Origin: Gymnorhina tibicen
Lineage: Eukaryota > Chordata > Aves > Passeriformes > Artamidae
DNA length: 64,000 nucleotides
Assembly: GCA_013399875.1 (NCBI GenBank)
Contig: VXAZ01000602.1
Location: 1,193,787 to 1,257,786, forward strand
Direction: 5' to 3'
Both the position numbers and the translations under genes were made by a program. Each line of letters starts with the position of its first letter. Position 1 is the stretch's first letter. Below, piece by piece: positions 1-12,200 of the stretch. The notes beneath the pieces are model-generated. The model was not told where the DNA came from. It worked only from the letters and a program-made list of their open reading frames with translations, and ran no database searches.

Positions 1-2042
1 CATGAACATCAATGCTTCCTTGTCCTGCACTTGCATGTTGACCCCTTACATTTTAGATGGTCAAAGGGTACAACAACAGCATGACCTATGTATCTTTGTA
101 CCTACTCCAAGAGTTACTTGCCAAAATAGATGCTATCCTTGAATCTGAATAAGTGGCCTTTTCTTGTCTTTCCCATGAGATAATATTAAAGTTCATATCC
201 GTGAACAAGCCAAACTTTGATTACTCTCCTCTTGTTTACAGCTTCACATAAAATGCAAGGCCATCAAGTCAAGTTGTTTTTCAAATTCTGTAATCATACT
301 AAACTTTCAGAATTAATCCTATAAACTAGATTCTCTGGGCTTTCAGAGGTTCCCTAATATGGTCATTAAATATCTAAGAGATGAGGCCACCTCACAAAAA
401 CTCAAATGAACTATAAACTCTTCAGACTTATCATTAAAAAAAAAACAGAGACAAAATATATGGCAGATTACAAACTGGCGCCAAGACACAACCAAGGCAC
501 GTGCTTGATGAGAGCAGCAAAGATGTCCAGGATAGCACAGACAGAGCTGTCAAATATGGTTGCAGAATTTTGAAATGGAAAAGGGATACTATTTGGAAGA
601 GTGACTAAGACAAGATTATCCAATACTCAGGTGATATTTAAAATGGTCCTGAGGTGACATTACTCCATTTTTTCACATTTAAAAATCAGAAAAGTATTAA
701 AACCTGAGAAAAGTACATGAGTAACTTATTTGGCATTAGACATCCAGATCAAATTCAGCTTGTTTCTTATTCAGTGCTGCATAAGATTCTAGGTACTCTT
801 ACTGATGTCTCTGCAAATATTTATACATTTAATACAAGTCAAAACTTCAGCCTCAGATAGTGTTGCCATTTATGAGACCACATCTTGGTTAGAGGAATTT
901 TCTATTAACCCTGTGACAGATTTTACACAGAGGCTCTTCCCCTTCAGACCCAGGAACTGAAATTTAATCTGGACTTCATGGAACTTCACTGGATAGACCA
1001 AATCAGTGCTGTGGAGAATCAAGTGTCCCTTCACCCATCCATCATCTATCACACCTGCTCTTTTTTAACACTGGCTTAGGATTTAGCAGACACTCCCCAT
1101 GTAAGTAGCTCACCTACCCTCGCAAAGGGGCTGCTAAGCAGAGCTTGGCCGTGCCTTCAGAAGCAGAGAATGCTTTGGTTCAAGCAGACAATTTCCCTCG
1201 GATGGTAAGGGCTGAAAAGACCTTTGGAACCTGACTTCATAGTAAAAGTGGTCCACATCTCAGAAGACCAGTAACTCATCTGCTTTGTATTTGGCTTTAA
1301 TACGAGAAATATTTTTTTCTATCCATCCATTTCAGATAACAAAGGGCTTGGCTTGATTAGAGCACAGCTCAGCTAGCTATAATGACGCTGGGCCAAAACA
1401 TTTTTAACAAGTTGTTCAAACGTTATTAGTTTTGTCCTGAAAAGAGCAAGGTACTCACTTGTCTTGGGGGTTACTCACTGAACGTATGTTCAAACACTAA
1501 CAAAGACATGCAGTGTCCAATTTCTAAGCCAGGATCTTGGGAACTTCCACTGCACTGTACTCCTGTTCTCAGCAAGCATAAGCCAGCACTTTCATCACAT
1601 TTCCCAGTAATTAGAGTAAACAGAACTGCTCCCATCATGACAGGAGTGGAATGAATTAGGAAGATATCCCAATTCCAAAGATCAGTATCGAGAGGCACAA
1701 AGTATTACAGGCTCAGTTGCTTCTTGACAGCTGAAATCTGTGAGGCCTGTACGCAGTGAAGGTGACTGTGATGAACTGTTATGCTGTCATTTGTAATGTG
1801 TGCTCATGCCAATATACTCCTGAAACAAGTTCAAAGTTTAAAAGAAGAATATTTCATTCTAGATTCCCCATAGCCCACATATTTATAGAGTTCCAGCTGA
1901 ATTACATGCCAAAAGAAGCTGAATAAATTTTCACAATAATTTAAAAATTTATCTTCATTTCCCACCTTTTATTGAACCAGACACTTCTTGTGTTTTTTGA
2001 AATGGGGGTCAAACAGAATAGTCTTAGGAGGCTCTGTAACAG
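1..2042. other. Non-coding sequence, no gene seen
   Basis: AT-rich unique sequence. Only very short open frames occur (up to 75 codons on the minus strand), with no recognisable protein motif. One marginal CR1-like stretch near 1.2 kb is listed separately. Confidence 0.7.
1200..1240 (-). mobile_element. Possible decayed CR1 3'-end relic, minus orientation
   Basis: ATGGTAAGGGCTGAAAAGAC followed by CTTTGGAA resembles the reverse complement of a CR1 tail (atggtttgggctggaaaggacctt). The similarity covers about 30 bases, with no preserved octamer repeats. Confidence 0.3.
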
Positions 2043-2144
2043 TTAGAAGTTGCTTAGACCATCCATGCACATGCATGCCATGGAGGTAACTACCCAAATA
2101 GTCTGTCTGTTGAGCCTTTGCTTCACCCCAAAGTCACCTCCACC

Positions 2145-2399
2145 ATGGAAGAATTTCTTAACCAGGCCCACAGATTTCCACAGCCCCTTGAGCCAGCAAT
2201 TATCACACCTCTTTGTCTTGTTGATGATGTAGTGACAATAAACCTTTCGTGTGCAGGAGATGAACACAGCATGCTCTATGGCAAAGCATCCATTGATTTC
2301 AAGGCATTTTTATGTAAGCGAATCCTTGAGCCCCATTTCAAAAACAATAAAGCAGCAGCCAGGGATAAGACCAAGGCCCTTGAAAAAGGAGGGAGCTGA
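2145..2399 (+). CDS. Small open frame with ideal start context, unrecognised (84 aa)
   Basis: The ATG at 2145 sits in CCACCATGG, the near-optimal vertebrate start context. The frame runs 84 codons to TGA. The predicted protein has an acidic, leucine-rich middle (LVDDVVTINLSCAGDEHS) and a lysine-rich tail (NNKAAARDKTKALEKGG). It has no signal peptide, membrane segment or motif that I recognise. The same DNA is also open on the other strand (2043-2267), which argues for chance. No promoter, CpG island or splice partner is apparent. Two AATAAA strings lie inside the frame rather than after it. Kept only as a candidate. Confidence 0.12.
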   Translation: MEEFLNQAHRFPQPLEPAIITPLCLVDDVVTINLSCAGDEHSMLYGKASIDFKAFLCKRILEPHFKNNKAAARDKTKALEKGGS

Positions 2400-5300
2400 T
2401 GAAATGAAAGTTGATCTGCTGAGGAACTGGTATGAAATATGATCCATTACTAACTTTACCAAGGTTGTGTCAGTGCAGTTATATCCATGCTCTGGGATCC
2501 TGCTGTTTCTTTTTAGAGATTGAGGAAGGTGGAGTGATCTGTGTCCAGAAGGTGCAGTTTTTCCATAACTTACATTCACAGCATGCACACGTTTCTGTCA
2601 CAGTGTACCCATTAAATGTTCTTCTCATGGACCTAACATTGTACAAATTAATCCTCTCTTGTTTTGCTAGCAGAAAATCATAACGTAGCAAGAAGGAAAG
2701 AGGAATGCTGCATGTACTTTGTGAAGAGAAGGGTGACTTAACATTTTAATGCAGTTTAGATTACATATCTCAGAGTGAGTTATCTCAGTTGTACAGAATG
2801 AGATCTTCCATAGAAGACTGACTGATTCACTGAGGTCTCTGGTACATGTATTTCCTGAAAAGAGACAAAATTCTGCAATGCAAACAACTTCTACTCTAGT
2901 AAACTTCTGTGAACCAAATTTACATGTTTTCTGGCCTGTTTCATTCTCCTCATCATCTGCATAATTCACAGGAAAGCATTCAGGAAGCCTAACCCCATAC
3001 AAGCAAAGGACAAATTCTAATTAGAACTTTCAGAAGTCAAAAGTCCATACATAGGTGATTCAACAGATTTGATACTGGTAACTAAAATAGTATCTGCAGT
3101 TAATTAGCAACTGGAAGTTCCAACAGCACTCCGTATTCCACAAAACACCACAGGAGCTCTTCTGAAACAGGAGCCTAAGCTCACTTTCATCTTCTACCAA
3201 ATCTTATCATCCCACTGTGTCACATAGAGAACTGTCCTAGGAGTTCGCTCCAGAGGTAGGAGTGTCAGCACCACAGGCTGGCAACAGGCACCTCCTTGGG
3301 AGTTCAGAGACTTTCCACTCTCCATTTGCCATTCAGAACTCTGTGCTTTCCTAGCCCCAGGGTTCCTCCTTAGCTCAGACTGAGTAGGATGTATTTCACG
3401 TCTTTGCTGAAGTAAATCACACAAATGCTTTGCATATTTGGCAAGCAATATCCTTCCCCAGCCTCTTCTATAACTAGATGCCAAGTCATGCTGTTTTACT
3501 AACTCAGCTGCTGAAAATTAGAACAGCATTTTCCATAAAGCCCATATTGCTCCAAGACCTTAGTTTGAGGGGTTGGACACTGTGTCTTTTATTCTGAGAG
3601 GGTGACTTAAAGTTAATTGCCTCACCGTGAGGCCCTTTTGATGGCATCAGCACCCTTGAAGCAGTATTATGTCACACACTCCATTCCAAGTGTAAACCAT
3701 TGCTCACTCTTGGCTCCTGCACACAGCAAAGCAGCCATGTTGCAGCATCTTGCAGCAAGTTGCCTTCCACCAGCATTCTTCAGGATGCAGAAGGCAAAAG
3801 TCAGTACAATGCTGTGGTTTACCAATGACCATACACTATACTGCATCTTGTAACACACATGGTAATTGCCCAGAGTTGCAGAGAGGCAGTGTTTGATTAG
3901 GAATTGTTCCTGACAGGTGAAAATACTGCTGGCAATTAGTAGGGATTGCCATGCAAATTGCCAGCGGCAGGCAGCCTATTACCAGATATAGACCTGTGAG
4001 GAGAAGCACTGTGAAAACAGACTGAGTGCACTGTCACCTTCAGGGCTGGCTGCCAGTTCCAAATGTCAGGACTGTGCTACTGCAGGTCTCAGAATCCTGT
4101 CCACTGTAGGAGCCACTTGACATCTTAATAGGCTTGCCAAAACAAGGAGCATTAGCTATTCAAACCCCTGTCTCTCTCTTGCATCAACAAGTCTCTTGTA
4201 TTTTAAACACTGCTAACAGCACTTAGTGACGATGCAGAAGGGCGATCAGCACTCAGGAAAGCAGCCTTGCTTCTGTCAATGCCAGCATGATAAGTAAGGT
4301 GAAGAGGAAACAGAATGAAAATATTTAAGCCTTATTTAGTCTCAGCAAAACCTCGGGTAGTTCAACCTGATCTACTGCCAACCCGCTACATCTGGACTTG
4401 GTTTCTGATGAAAGCATCTACAGAAACAAATAAAGTGATATATTCCAGTCCTAACTAATGAGCAAAGCTTAGAAATAGTCTGTCATGACAAATGGAAACT
4501 ATTCTGTTACAAACACAAGAACTTGTGCAGAGATGTGGTAAGAGAACTGCTGAAAGTGCTGAAGTCCTGGAACTCTCTTCTTATAATTACAAGGGGAAGG
4601 GCAATGCTGCATTTGAGTCATAACAAAACGATACATTTCTATAACATATGTAATCTCAACAACTTCATAGCAACTCTAAGCTGGAAAGTTCCTCTTGCTG
4701 TGACTAAGCAAGAGTTGTCCGTCTCTGTCAGTGGAGAAATTTGAAGCACTGGCAGGACGCTTTGTCTCAAGTCCCAAAGGAAACCACAAGTGGCCCGATG
4801 AACTGAATCTACAGTGCACTCAATTGTCAGTAGATTCCTGGAATGACAAAGAGCATCCTTAATAACACAGCAAACCCTCTCCAGGCTCTGCTTCTCTAAA
4901 TAAGCAAAGTGATTTGGGGTTTCATGTCTACAATAAAGGTAATAGGAGTTAATTAATATGCTTATACAGCAGCGTTGACTCCCTTCAACAGACGCACTCC
5001 ACAAGCATGCCTAGAGGAGCACATAAACAACATAATGAAGAAATTAGATTACTCTGAAGAGAATCTCTCTCTACACAATAACTGCTCTATGACAACAGGA
5101 TCTTGAAGCCAGTCCAGGAGTGAGCAGAAGTCACCTCTATATCACAGCTTTACTGGACTGTGTGAAACAAGTTATCTGCCCAGTGTCTCGTGAAGAGGAA
5201 CTCATCATACACGCATGGAAGCACCTTCCATCCGAACAGTCCCTGCCAGGAAACAGCACAGGTCACATCAGTGAAGTAATTCAGCAGGCAACAGAGTGAA

Positions 5301-8300
5301 ATCCACACCACTGCTACTAGACAAGGACACAGTGTCTTACTACAACTCCTTCTTCCCACCCCCCAATAAATTAATAAAAACAGTACACCAGCCCTCCTGA
5401 TGGAATGATAAACTGGGTCTCCTGACATTCTATAAGTTAAGGAAAACATAGTATGGCTCAGATACCAGCCAGGTACATGTTTCAAAAAGTTGGAAAACAA
5501 GAATTTAACCCTGCAACTATTTAGCTCTGTGTCCATGATCTCTTTCACTGAACAGAATTAAGTAGTACTGTAACTTTAAGGACGTAAACAGCTACAATTA
5601 CAGGCTTCTGAAGAAGGACACCACTTATGCAAGTGCCACTGGACCTTATTAAATAGATTTAGCTTTACCCCTGCTTGCTCTGGATACTTATACACTTTGA
5701 AAATTCATAATGATAAGTTTACACAACAATTATGTGATGTATTCAGAGCAGAACTGCCCCTTCCTAATTAACAACTTTGAACGTGCTAAAAGGTGAAATC
5801 TCACTCAGCTCTAAGTAACCACTGAAGATATCACGCACACGAAGCGTTTGTAACACAAAAAATCTAATATTTTTAAAGTCTCAGAAATTTTAGATCTTGC
5901 AGAAAGCTGTAGTTTTCATTTTCTCTTCATGACCCAGTACTTTCTATTTCCCAATGTGACCAGCTATTCCTTGCTTTCCCATAGTGAGAATCCTCGAAAA
6001 AAAACATGTTGCCAAAGTGTGGCTTGCGAATCAGCACATACACATAAAGGACCTTCACGAATTCTCATTCAAGATGCTATTGATTCTAAACATGGACATT
6101 TCACATGAACAAACATGAGAGACAAACGGTAATGGCAGGATCCACTTCATCTAACTGGAATTAGTAAAATGTCAGGCATCTAGACAGTTGCCTCTGTAGT
6201 CAATGGTGAGCGACAAGGGCTTTGAGGGGACAAGTAATCCTGTCCTACAACGAACACATAAGCTGGAACAAATCACCACATGGCAGTGCTTTTCTTTTTC
6301 TACTCATTATGGAAAGAGTCTGGAAGCCTAGGGTTTTTTAACAAAGGTGTGAGTTTCCCCTAGGAATCACAGCGATAAAATCTCTGTCACAGCCTCAGGT
6401 GGCAATAGCCAAGATCATGACACCTAGCTAGGTATGGATCACAGCACTCAGGCAGCAGCCCCTATTTGCAGGGCTGTTCTCATTCCCTGCTACATGGAGA
6501 TGCTCAATACTTTACAAAAAGAAAGGGAACAACTGGCACTGAACAGGCACGCAGATTACTTCTCCCATCAGAGCAGTATATACATAGCTGGGCAGCATCG
6601 GCTTGTAATAGACTCACATATGTGGGTTTTAAAGTTGTGGTTTGTGTTGGCAGTAAGATTGTTTGAAGCCAACCATATTTGGGGGAAATACCACAGCTAA
6701 AGGGGTCAATTCCAGACTGAAAATATGATTGTACTTAAAACACAGACCAGGCTATGCTGGAATATTTAGGCTCCTGTGGCATTAAGATAACTAACCAAAT
6801 GGCAAACAGCACAGTTCCTTGGTGAAAGTGGAAGGTCTGGAATGGTAAAACAGCACTTTCATAACAGAGTCACACTTTCACCTTCCCAAAAGTTCCCATG
6901 GGGGCTGTGTGGCTGTGCATTCAAATTAACTAAAATCCTGGCACCCCTCTCTGCTCTGACAGAGATGAGGTCAGGGCCCATCTCATAAAAACTGTGTTAG
7001 GGTTGATATTCCTCAGAGGAAAAAATCTGCACCCTGGCTGCAGCCATAGTCCAAAGGATGGTCATTAATCACTGGTGGTCTCTGGATGCAATATCTTTGC
7101 AGAACGGGGAGAGCTAGACAGCTGTACAAATTGTAATAGTGTAGCCAATACAGTGTAATGCATTTAAACATAAGCTGCTTAACATATGCTACACTGGACA
7201 CCAGAGATAGTAAGGAGTCCTCTCAGCTGGCTACACAGTTATCAGAAAAGTGCAGATTTACTGGTTTCCAACCTGCTTTACTGCTCCTGTGCTAACAAAC
7301 CCAAGGTAGCCTTTACTAATTGTAAAATCAGGCTGCATTCCAGGAACAGTCAGTATCAGCTGTATTTAAAAAGCTGTTCCGGTGGATCCTGTTGACAGAT
7401 TCTGATGGCGAGAGAAAAAAATACAACACCAAGATAAAGAAATATAGATTATGTCCATGAAAGATTTATGTACATTACCGATCATGTAAATCCAGAGACA
7501 ATTTTACAGAATGGAAACTGAATGAGCTGTTTCCTGAAGTAACATTTTAGACCATGATCTGTTTTGCACCATACTCATCTATTTAAAGAGATGGCAAAAG
7601 CCCTGTGTCACAAGGCAACCCCACATTTGCACAGAATAACCATGTTGCATTCTTTATTTAGGATTTGATTTTTCAATTTTGTACACAAACAGCCTTTTCC
7701 AAGCAAGTCCACTGACAGCAAGGCAGTCGTTCATGTAGGCAGAGATTTCTCTTTCAGGCAAGGGTTTTTAGGCATCTGTTAGTACATTTTTGTATGTTCC
7801 AATTAAATTGAATGCTTACTATTGTAGTCTCTGAATTTATATAACAACTATTTCAGCTCATGTAACAATAATGCTTAAAATATATTTTTATTTTTATTCC
7901 TGTTAACAGTTTTAATATAAATTGAGCGATGTGATCCTAAGCTATGGTGTGGTATTAATTTGAGCTCTAGAATGTCAACAAGAGAAGAAAAGGCAGTTCA
8001 TCGTGGTAACAAAATGCTTCATTATCAGTCTGCAAAATACACATGACATTTAGAAGACAGCGATCCTCATATCCTTTTGAACTTTTGCGAGGATCTCTTA
8101 CAAAATGCCATTAGCAACTGACAGATTCTTGTAGCACTGGGACTGAAACAAATTGGCTCTCACCAGCAGTCTTGTGACCTACAGCATGGTTAACACAGGA
8201 CCCAACATCCTCCTGCAATGATACAGTCCTGCACAGCAGAAGTCCTCATTGCATGGGAGGCTATTAAATTAATGAAAAACACATTGTCTTACTAAAGTAA

Positions 8301-8455
8301 ATTACTTGGATTTAGGGATATTTCTCACAGAGATAAAATACAGAATTTTCACAAGATGAGAAAGTTAGTTCAAGTTAATTATGCAAGTTTTCACTTGGGC
8401 AGCCCTGGACATCTTCAAACAGCTGGGCAAATATTAAATTAGCTTTGCTGCATTT
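2400..8455. other. Non-coding sequence, no gene seen
   Basis: Unique sequence with scattered short open frames, the longest being 132 codons on the minus strand at 5150-5548. That product is a random-looking mix with no domain, and the frame has no good start context. The inverted repeat near 3.9 kb is the only structural feature I would mark. Confidence 0.7.
3928..3965. repeat. 10-bp perfect inverted repeat around an octamer motif
   Basis: GCTGGCAATT at 3928-3937 is matched by its reverse complement AATTGCCAGC at 3956-3965, with 18 bases between. The interior and right arm include ATGCAAAT (3951-3958), the POU-factor octamer, and the left arm runs into a CAATTAG homeodomain-type site. It may be a hairpin or a symmetric protein-binding site. 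Function is inferred only. Confidence 0.5.
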
Positions 8456-8480
8456 GTAGGTACATGAAGTAGGTACATGA
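8456..8480. repeat. 12-bp direct repeat, 13-bp period
   Basis: GTAGGTACATGA occurs twice, at 8456-8467 and 8469-8480, separated by one base. A simple local duplication. Confidence 0.85.
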
Positions 8481-8559
8481 TACTATGCTTATTTTTATCT
8501 TAGGAAAACACAGAAACCAGGGTTGAAATTATTAAAAAGCTATTCTGTTTGTTTAATCT

Positions 8560-8590
8560 TGCTTCCACTGAAGTCAACAGAAAAATTGTC
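8560..8590. repeat. Possible ancient amniote repeat relic
   Basis: TTCCACTGAAGTCAACAGAA carries the same 'ccactgaagtcaatgg' motif of an old interspersed repeat. The preserved segment is very short. Confidence 0.3.
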
Positions 8591-9677
8591 AGTCACAGAT
8601 TTGCATTTCCATGGGATCCCTTTATACCTCTGTGGTAGGGCAAAAAGCCTAGTTTTAAGTATCTTGACCCTGCCAGGCAGTGTAATGAAGCTTTAGTAGA
8701 AATAAGAATTAATCAAGCATCCATCAGCTTGAATAAGAATGGATTTACATAACTGCTGTGTATTTTGAAAATTCTACCCAAAACAGCCAGATTATTTGAC
8801 CAATATGACACAACAGGTTTGTGGCAGACAGTATGACGACTCCGTTTGTCTGACATTAGTGAGCACTAGACCAAATCAGTCCCTCAATATGTTTCTAGCT
8901 TGGAAGAGGGCTCAGTTACACAGAAATCTTTAAATTATTTTAAAGGACATTTTAAAAACAGAAATGGTATACAAGATTTGATCCAATGCTGATCACCTGT
9001 TACCAAGCTGCTCAAAAGTAAGTGCTGTCCGTGACAAGCTACTTTAAGGCGAGAACAAGATAGATACGCAAAAGGTTCCCACCATTAAAAAAGGTAATAT
9101 CAACCAAGTTATTTCAATAATGTGTGTAAAAGATGGACAAAGGCAGAAAGGCTGAAGGAATCTTATAGAAATAGGATTCCAGAAAGGATCCTAGCTAAGA
9201 AGATGGGCCTGAATGGAGGGAGCATTGAGGCTATCTACCCTCGCTGGATACCAACCCACTGCACACACTCTATATGGATACTTAACTCCTCTAGCTTCCA
9301 GTGTCATCAAGACTGAGAAATGCCCTGCATCTGAATATACATGTATGACTTGGGGCTGAAATGCTGTCTCAAGAAAACCACCCAAGTTTGTTTAAAATTC
9401 TATCAGCTCAGTCGGTTGTTCCCTCCGTCATCCCCCTNAACCTACAGAGAATAGAAGAACTTGGCAAATATGAAATAAAAGCATTTTAAATGGCTCTGAG
9501 ACAGCCTGCTTCCCCTTGCTACTGAAAATGTGATAGATGTGTTGCCATTTTTGTGTAGGAGATCACGATCTGAGGTTTTTGACAAGTCTATAAACTTAAC
9601 TACACACAGCGTGCCCCCAAAACTGTTTGAATACAAATTACCACGTCAAAACCTGCAGGAAATCTTTTGATCTTATT

Positions 9678-9727
9678 AAAAACAACAAAACAAACAAACA
9701 AAAAAACCAACACAAACACAAAAAACC
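9678..9727. repeat. A-rich CAAA-type low-complexity tract
   Basis: An A-rich run with repeated CAAA and CAAACA units and no coding potential. Its pyrimidine-rich complement is a simple repeat. Confidence 0.85.
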
Positions 9728-10356
9728 CCTACACCCCAACACTTAAAGTAGTAGTCCTGTGTGTTATCTACAGACAAGCTTCCTGCCGAGTATTCTTGTA
9801 CTTGCCAAAAAGTATGGTTATTTTTGGGCAGTTTTTTATTTACAACCCTTTAGTGTTCATGAAACAGTGATGTTCTGCCATTTTTAAGAGTCACTGATCA
9901 CAAGAAAACCTCTAACACATCTCCTCTCATAGCACATGATTTACGCAGAGAACATTACAGCAGTCTTCCTCTTCCCTATAAGAAACAGACATTTAAGAAA
10001 GAAAAAAAAAATCCAACACAACACTGAGAAAAGATCCAGGATACAGGAAACACTGTACAGAAGCTTATACAATGATAAGACATTACCCAGAAGCATGTGG
10101 AATTTACCATGGACAACATCCTGCTCCTGGTAATACTGTAAGATGCAAAGAGAATTAATGGATATGTTTCCCCCCTTCCTCCATATTTTAGAAGACTACC
10201 AGATTAGCCCTTAGAAAAACAGATTTTCTGATGATGCTCCCTGTCAAACCTTTTAGGATGTTCTCATTCAGAGAGTTGCTAAGTAATCACAATTCAGTGT
10301 GATATCTCTTCCCTGAAGATAATTCAGGGGGACTCAGATTCTCAGAGAGCTCATAG

Positions 10357-10458
10357 AGGAACTGGAATTCAGGAAATCTAAGCTTTATTCCCAGCCTTCT
10401 GCAATCACTGCGCTAGACAGTAGCCTCTAATTTTCTCAATTGAAAAACAGAACTAAAC
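10357..10458 (+). mobile_element. MIR/CORE-SINE-like relic
   Basis: The block has the order of landmarks seen in MIR-type SINEs: a GGAACTGGAATTCAGGAAAT start, a TTATTCCCAGCCTTCTGC segment, then AGCCTCTAATTTTCTCAATT followed by GAAAAACAG. The last part corresponds to the familiar 'agcctcagtttcctcatctgtaaaatg'. The middle is partly deleted. Such tRNA-derived SINEs are ancient in amniotes and inactive in birds. The call is by eye only. Confidence 0.45.
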
Positions 10459-10669
10459 CACCAGTCTCCTTTTCAAACACTTCAAAATTTGATCAATACC
10501 CTATAAAAGCTTTGCATTTCTATCACTGTTTTAAGTACTCAGTCCCTCCACCAGAAACCAACCAGATTTTGACATTTATTTTTCACAATCTCCCAGGATA
10601 TTCCAGATGACATTTACACCAATTCCACCACAGCATCATTATTCAAGAGCAGAGACTTACTGCTGTATC

Positions 10670-10745
10670 AACCCAGAATAACTGATTTCAAATGCAATTA
10701 GCCCAGGTCTCAGTTCTATTGCTGTAAATCCAAGTCGTGGCCCTC
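10670..10745. repeat. Possible ancient amniote repeat relic
   Basis: CAGAATAACTGATTTCAAAT and TTGCTGTAAATCCAAGTCGT then GGCCC recall the old 'taaatccagagtaactcc ... ggccc' repeat seen across reptiles and birds. Weak similarity by eye. Confidence 0.3.
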
Positions 10746-12098
10746 ATCGTGGAACCTGATCCAGGCCACTACTTGCAGCCATACAGATCCCAAACAGAAA
10801 GTGTGCTTTTGTCCGTCCAATCACAAAATAATTTAGGAAGTGTAACACAGAAAAATACAGGTCCTAAGTGATTCCCAGTGCCATTTGACTTCAGACAGCA
10901 TCATTAATGATTCCTTTACTTCTAAGAACCCTACCTTCTCTCCTACCCCAGCCATCCTGACTCCCTGACATGAATAATTTGGGAAGAATGAGAATACTGT
11001 GTACACTGAAAGAAAAATGCACATATACCTTTTTATTACTTCATGGATGACAGCCTTTCTATGCATACTATCCACAAAGTATATCATTACAGACAATTAG
11101 TATGCTATTCTTCATCCAATTCATTAATTTCATAAAACCTTTAAAGTATCGCTTCCAAATCAAGTAGAAAATCATACATTTAAATAACACTGTCTATAAC
11201 TCTTTTACTATTTTGCCCCCTGTTCATTACTCACTGAGGACATGAACTTGCTGTTTACCCATTTTTCTTCAGCTTTTTTACCCCAGCATCAGAATCAGCA
11301 GAGTTGAGAATTATTTTGTCACATAAAACATATTACGGCACTGAGTAAGGATGAAAACTCTGAAGAGGTATCTGAGAGCAAGCTGCAAAACAGGTTAGCA
11401 AAGATTTGAGTGCCAAAAGCTTCTCATAACCTGGCAAAATGATGAGATATAGACAAAAAATCCCCAGACTTCAGAGTTTATTCTCTGTGAAAATTAAGTG
11501 GGCCCTACAAGTCTTGGTTGCTCAGAACATACAACTGTGGGAATTCAAAAACTACTCAAGTTAGGGGCTGGATGGGATTTCTTATACAACAGGACAGCCC
11601 TGAGTTATGTGCTCTTGGTCCTGGGGAACCTACCACATACAGAGTCAACAGATTTTAATGGAATCTAAAAATCTAATTTTAAAAGTTATATTAACACATG
11701 ATCATATGCTAAACATTACTGCAGCTTGCGTAGTAAGGGACATCAACATATAAATCTATGCTTCCCTCCCTTCAGATATTACCAGAAATTACAATCAAAA
11801 ATAAGAGACAAATCTCTCACTTCTGTGTATTGATTGAAGAGAAGAAAAACAGACATGTTCTGTGTGACAGATATGACTCTTTTCTAATAAAGCTTTCAGC
11901 AGTTCTTTAATTCAGCATATGCCTTCCATATGGACAAATATAGATGAAGCAGTTACCTGAAATAATGTTTTCATATTTCAATATTTTTACCTAAAGCTCC
12001 AGTCAAATCCTATCCCTAATGTGCTAGGTGTGTATAAGACTAGACACCTTATCAGACTAGTTTACAGCCAATACAGACAAATGAAGCATCATTACATT

Positions 12099-12200
12099 CA
12101 CAGGTGGGGAAATTTAATGCAGACAGATGAAATAAAATGCTAGAGATCACACGGAGTTAGATATTAAACTTGCTCCTCTTAGTGAGCCCCAGTTCACTGC
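12099..12200 (-). mobile_element. MIR/CORE-SINE-like relic, minus orientation
   Basis: Read on the plus strand, ACAGGTGGGGAAATTTAATG, a purine-rich stretch, AGAGATCACACGGAGTTAG and later CCCCAGTTCACTGCC follow the order of a reverse-complemented MIR (acagatggggaaactgaggc ... aggtcacacagc ... ccagtgc). It lies 1.6 kb from a similar relic in the opposite orientation. Divergence is high, so an alignment is needed to be sure. Confidence 0.5.

Larger units (their letters stand above)
8481..12098. other. Non-coding sequence with old repeat relics
   Basis: Open frames are all below 90 codons. A single unknown base lies at 9438. The SINE-like and ancient repeat relics and the CAAA tract are listed separately; otherwise nothing is recognised. 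Confidence 0.7.

Noticed and set aside
5150..5548. 132-codon minus-strand frame with hydrophobic stretches
   Set aside because: The hydrophobic runs come from AT-rich composition. No proper membrane protein layout or family match was seen.
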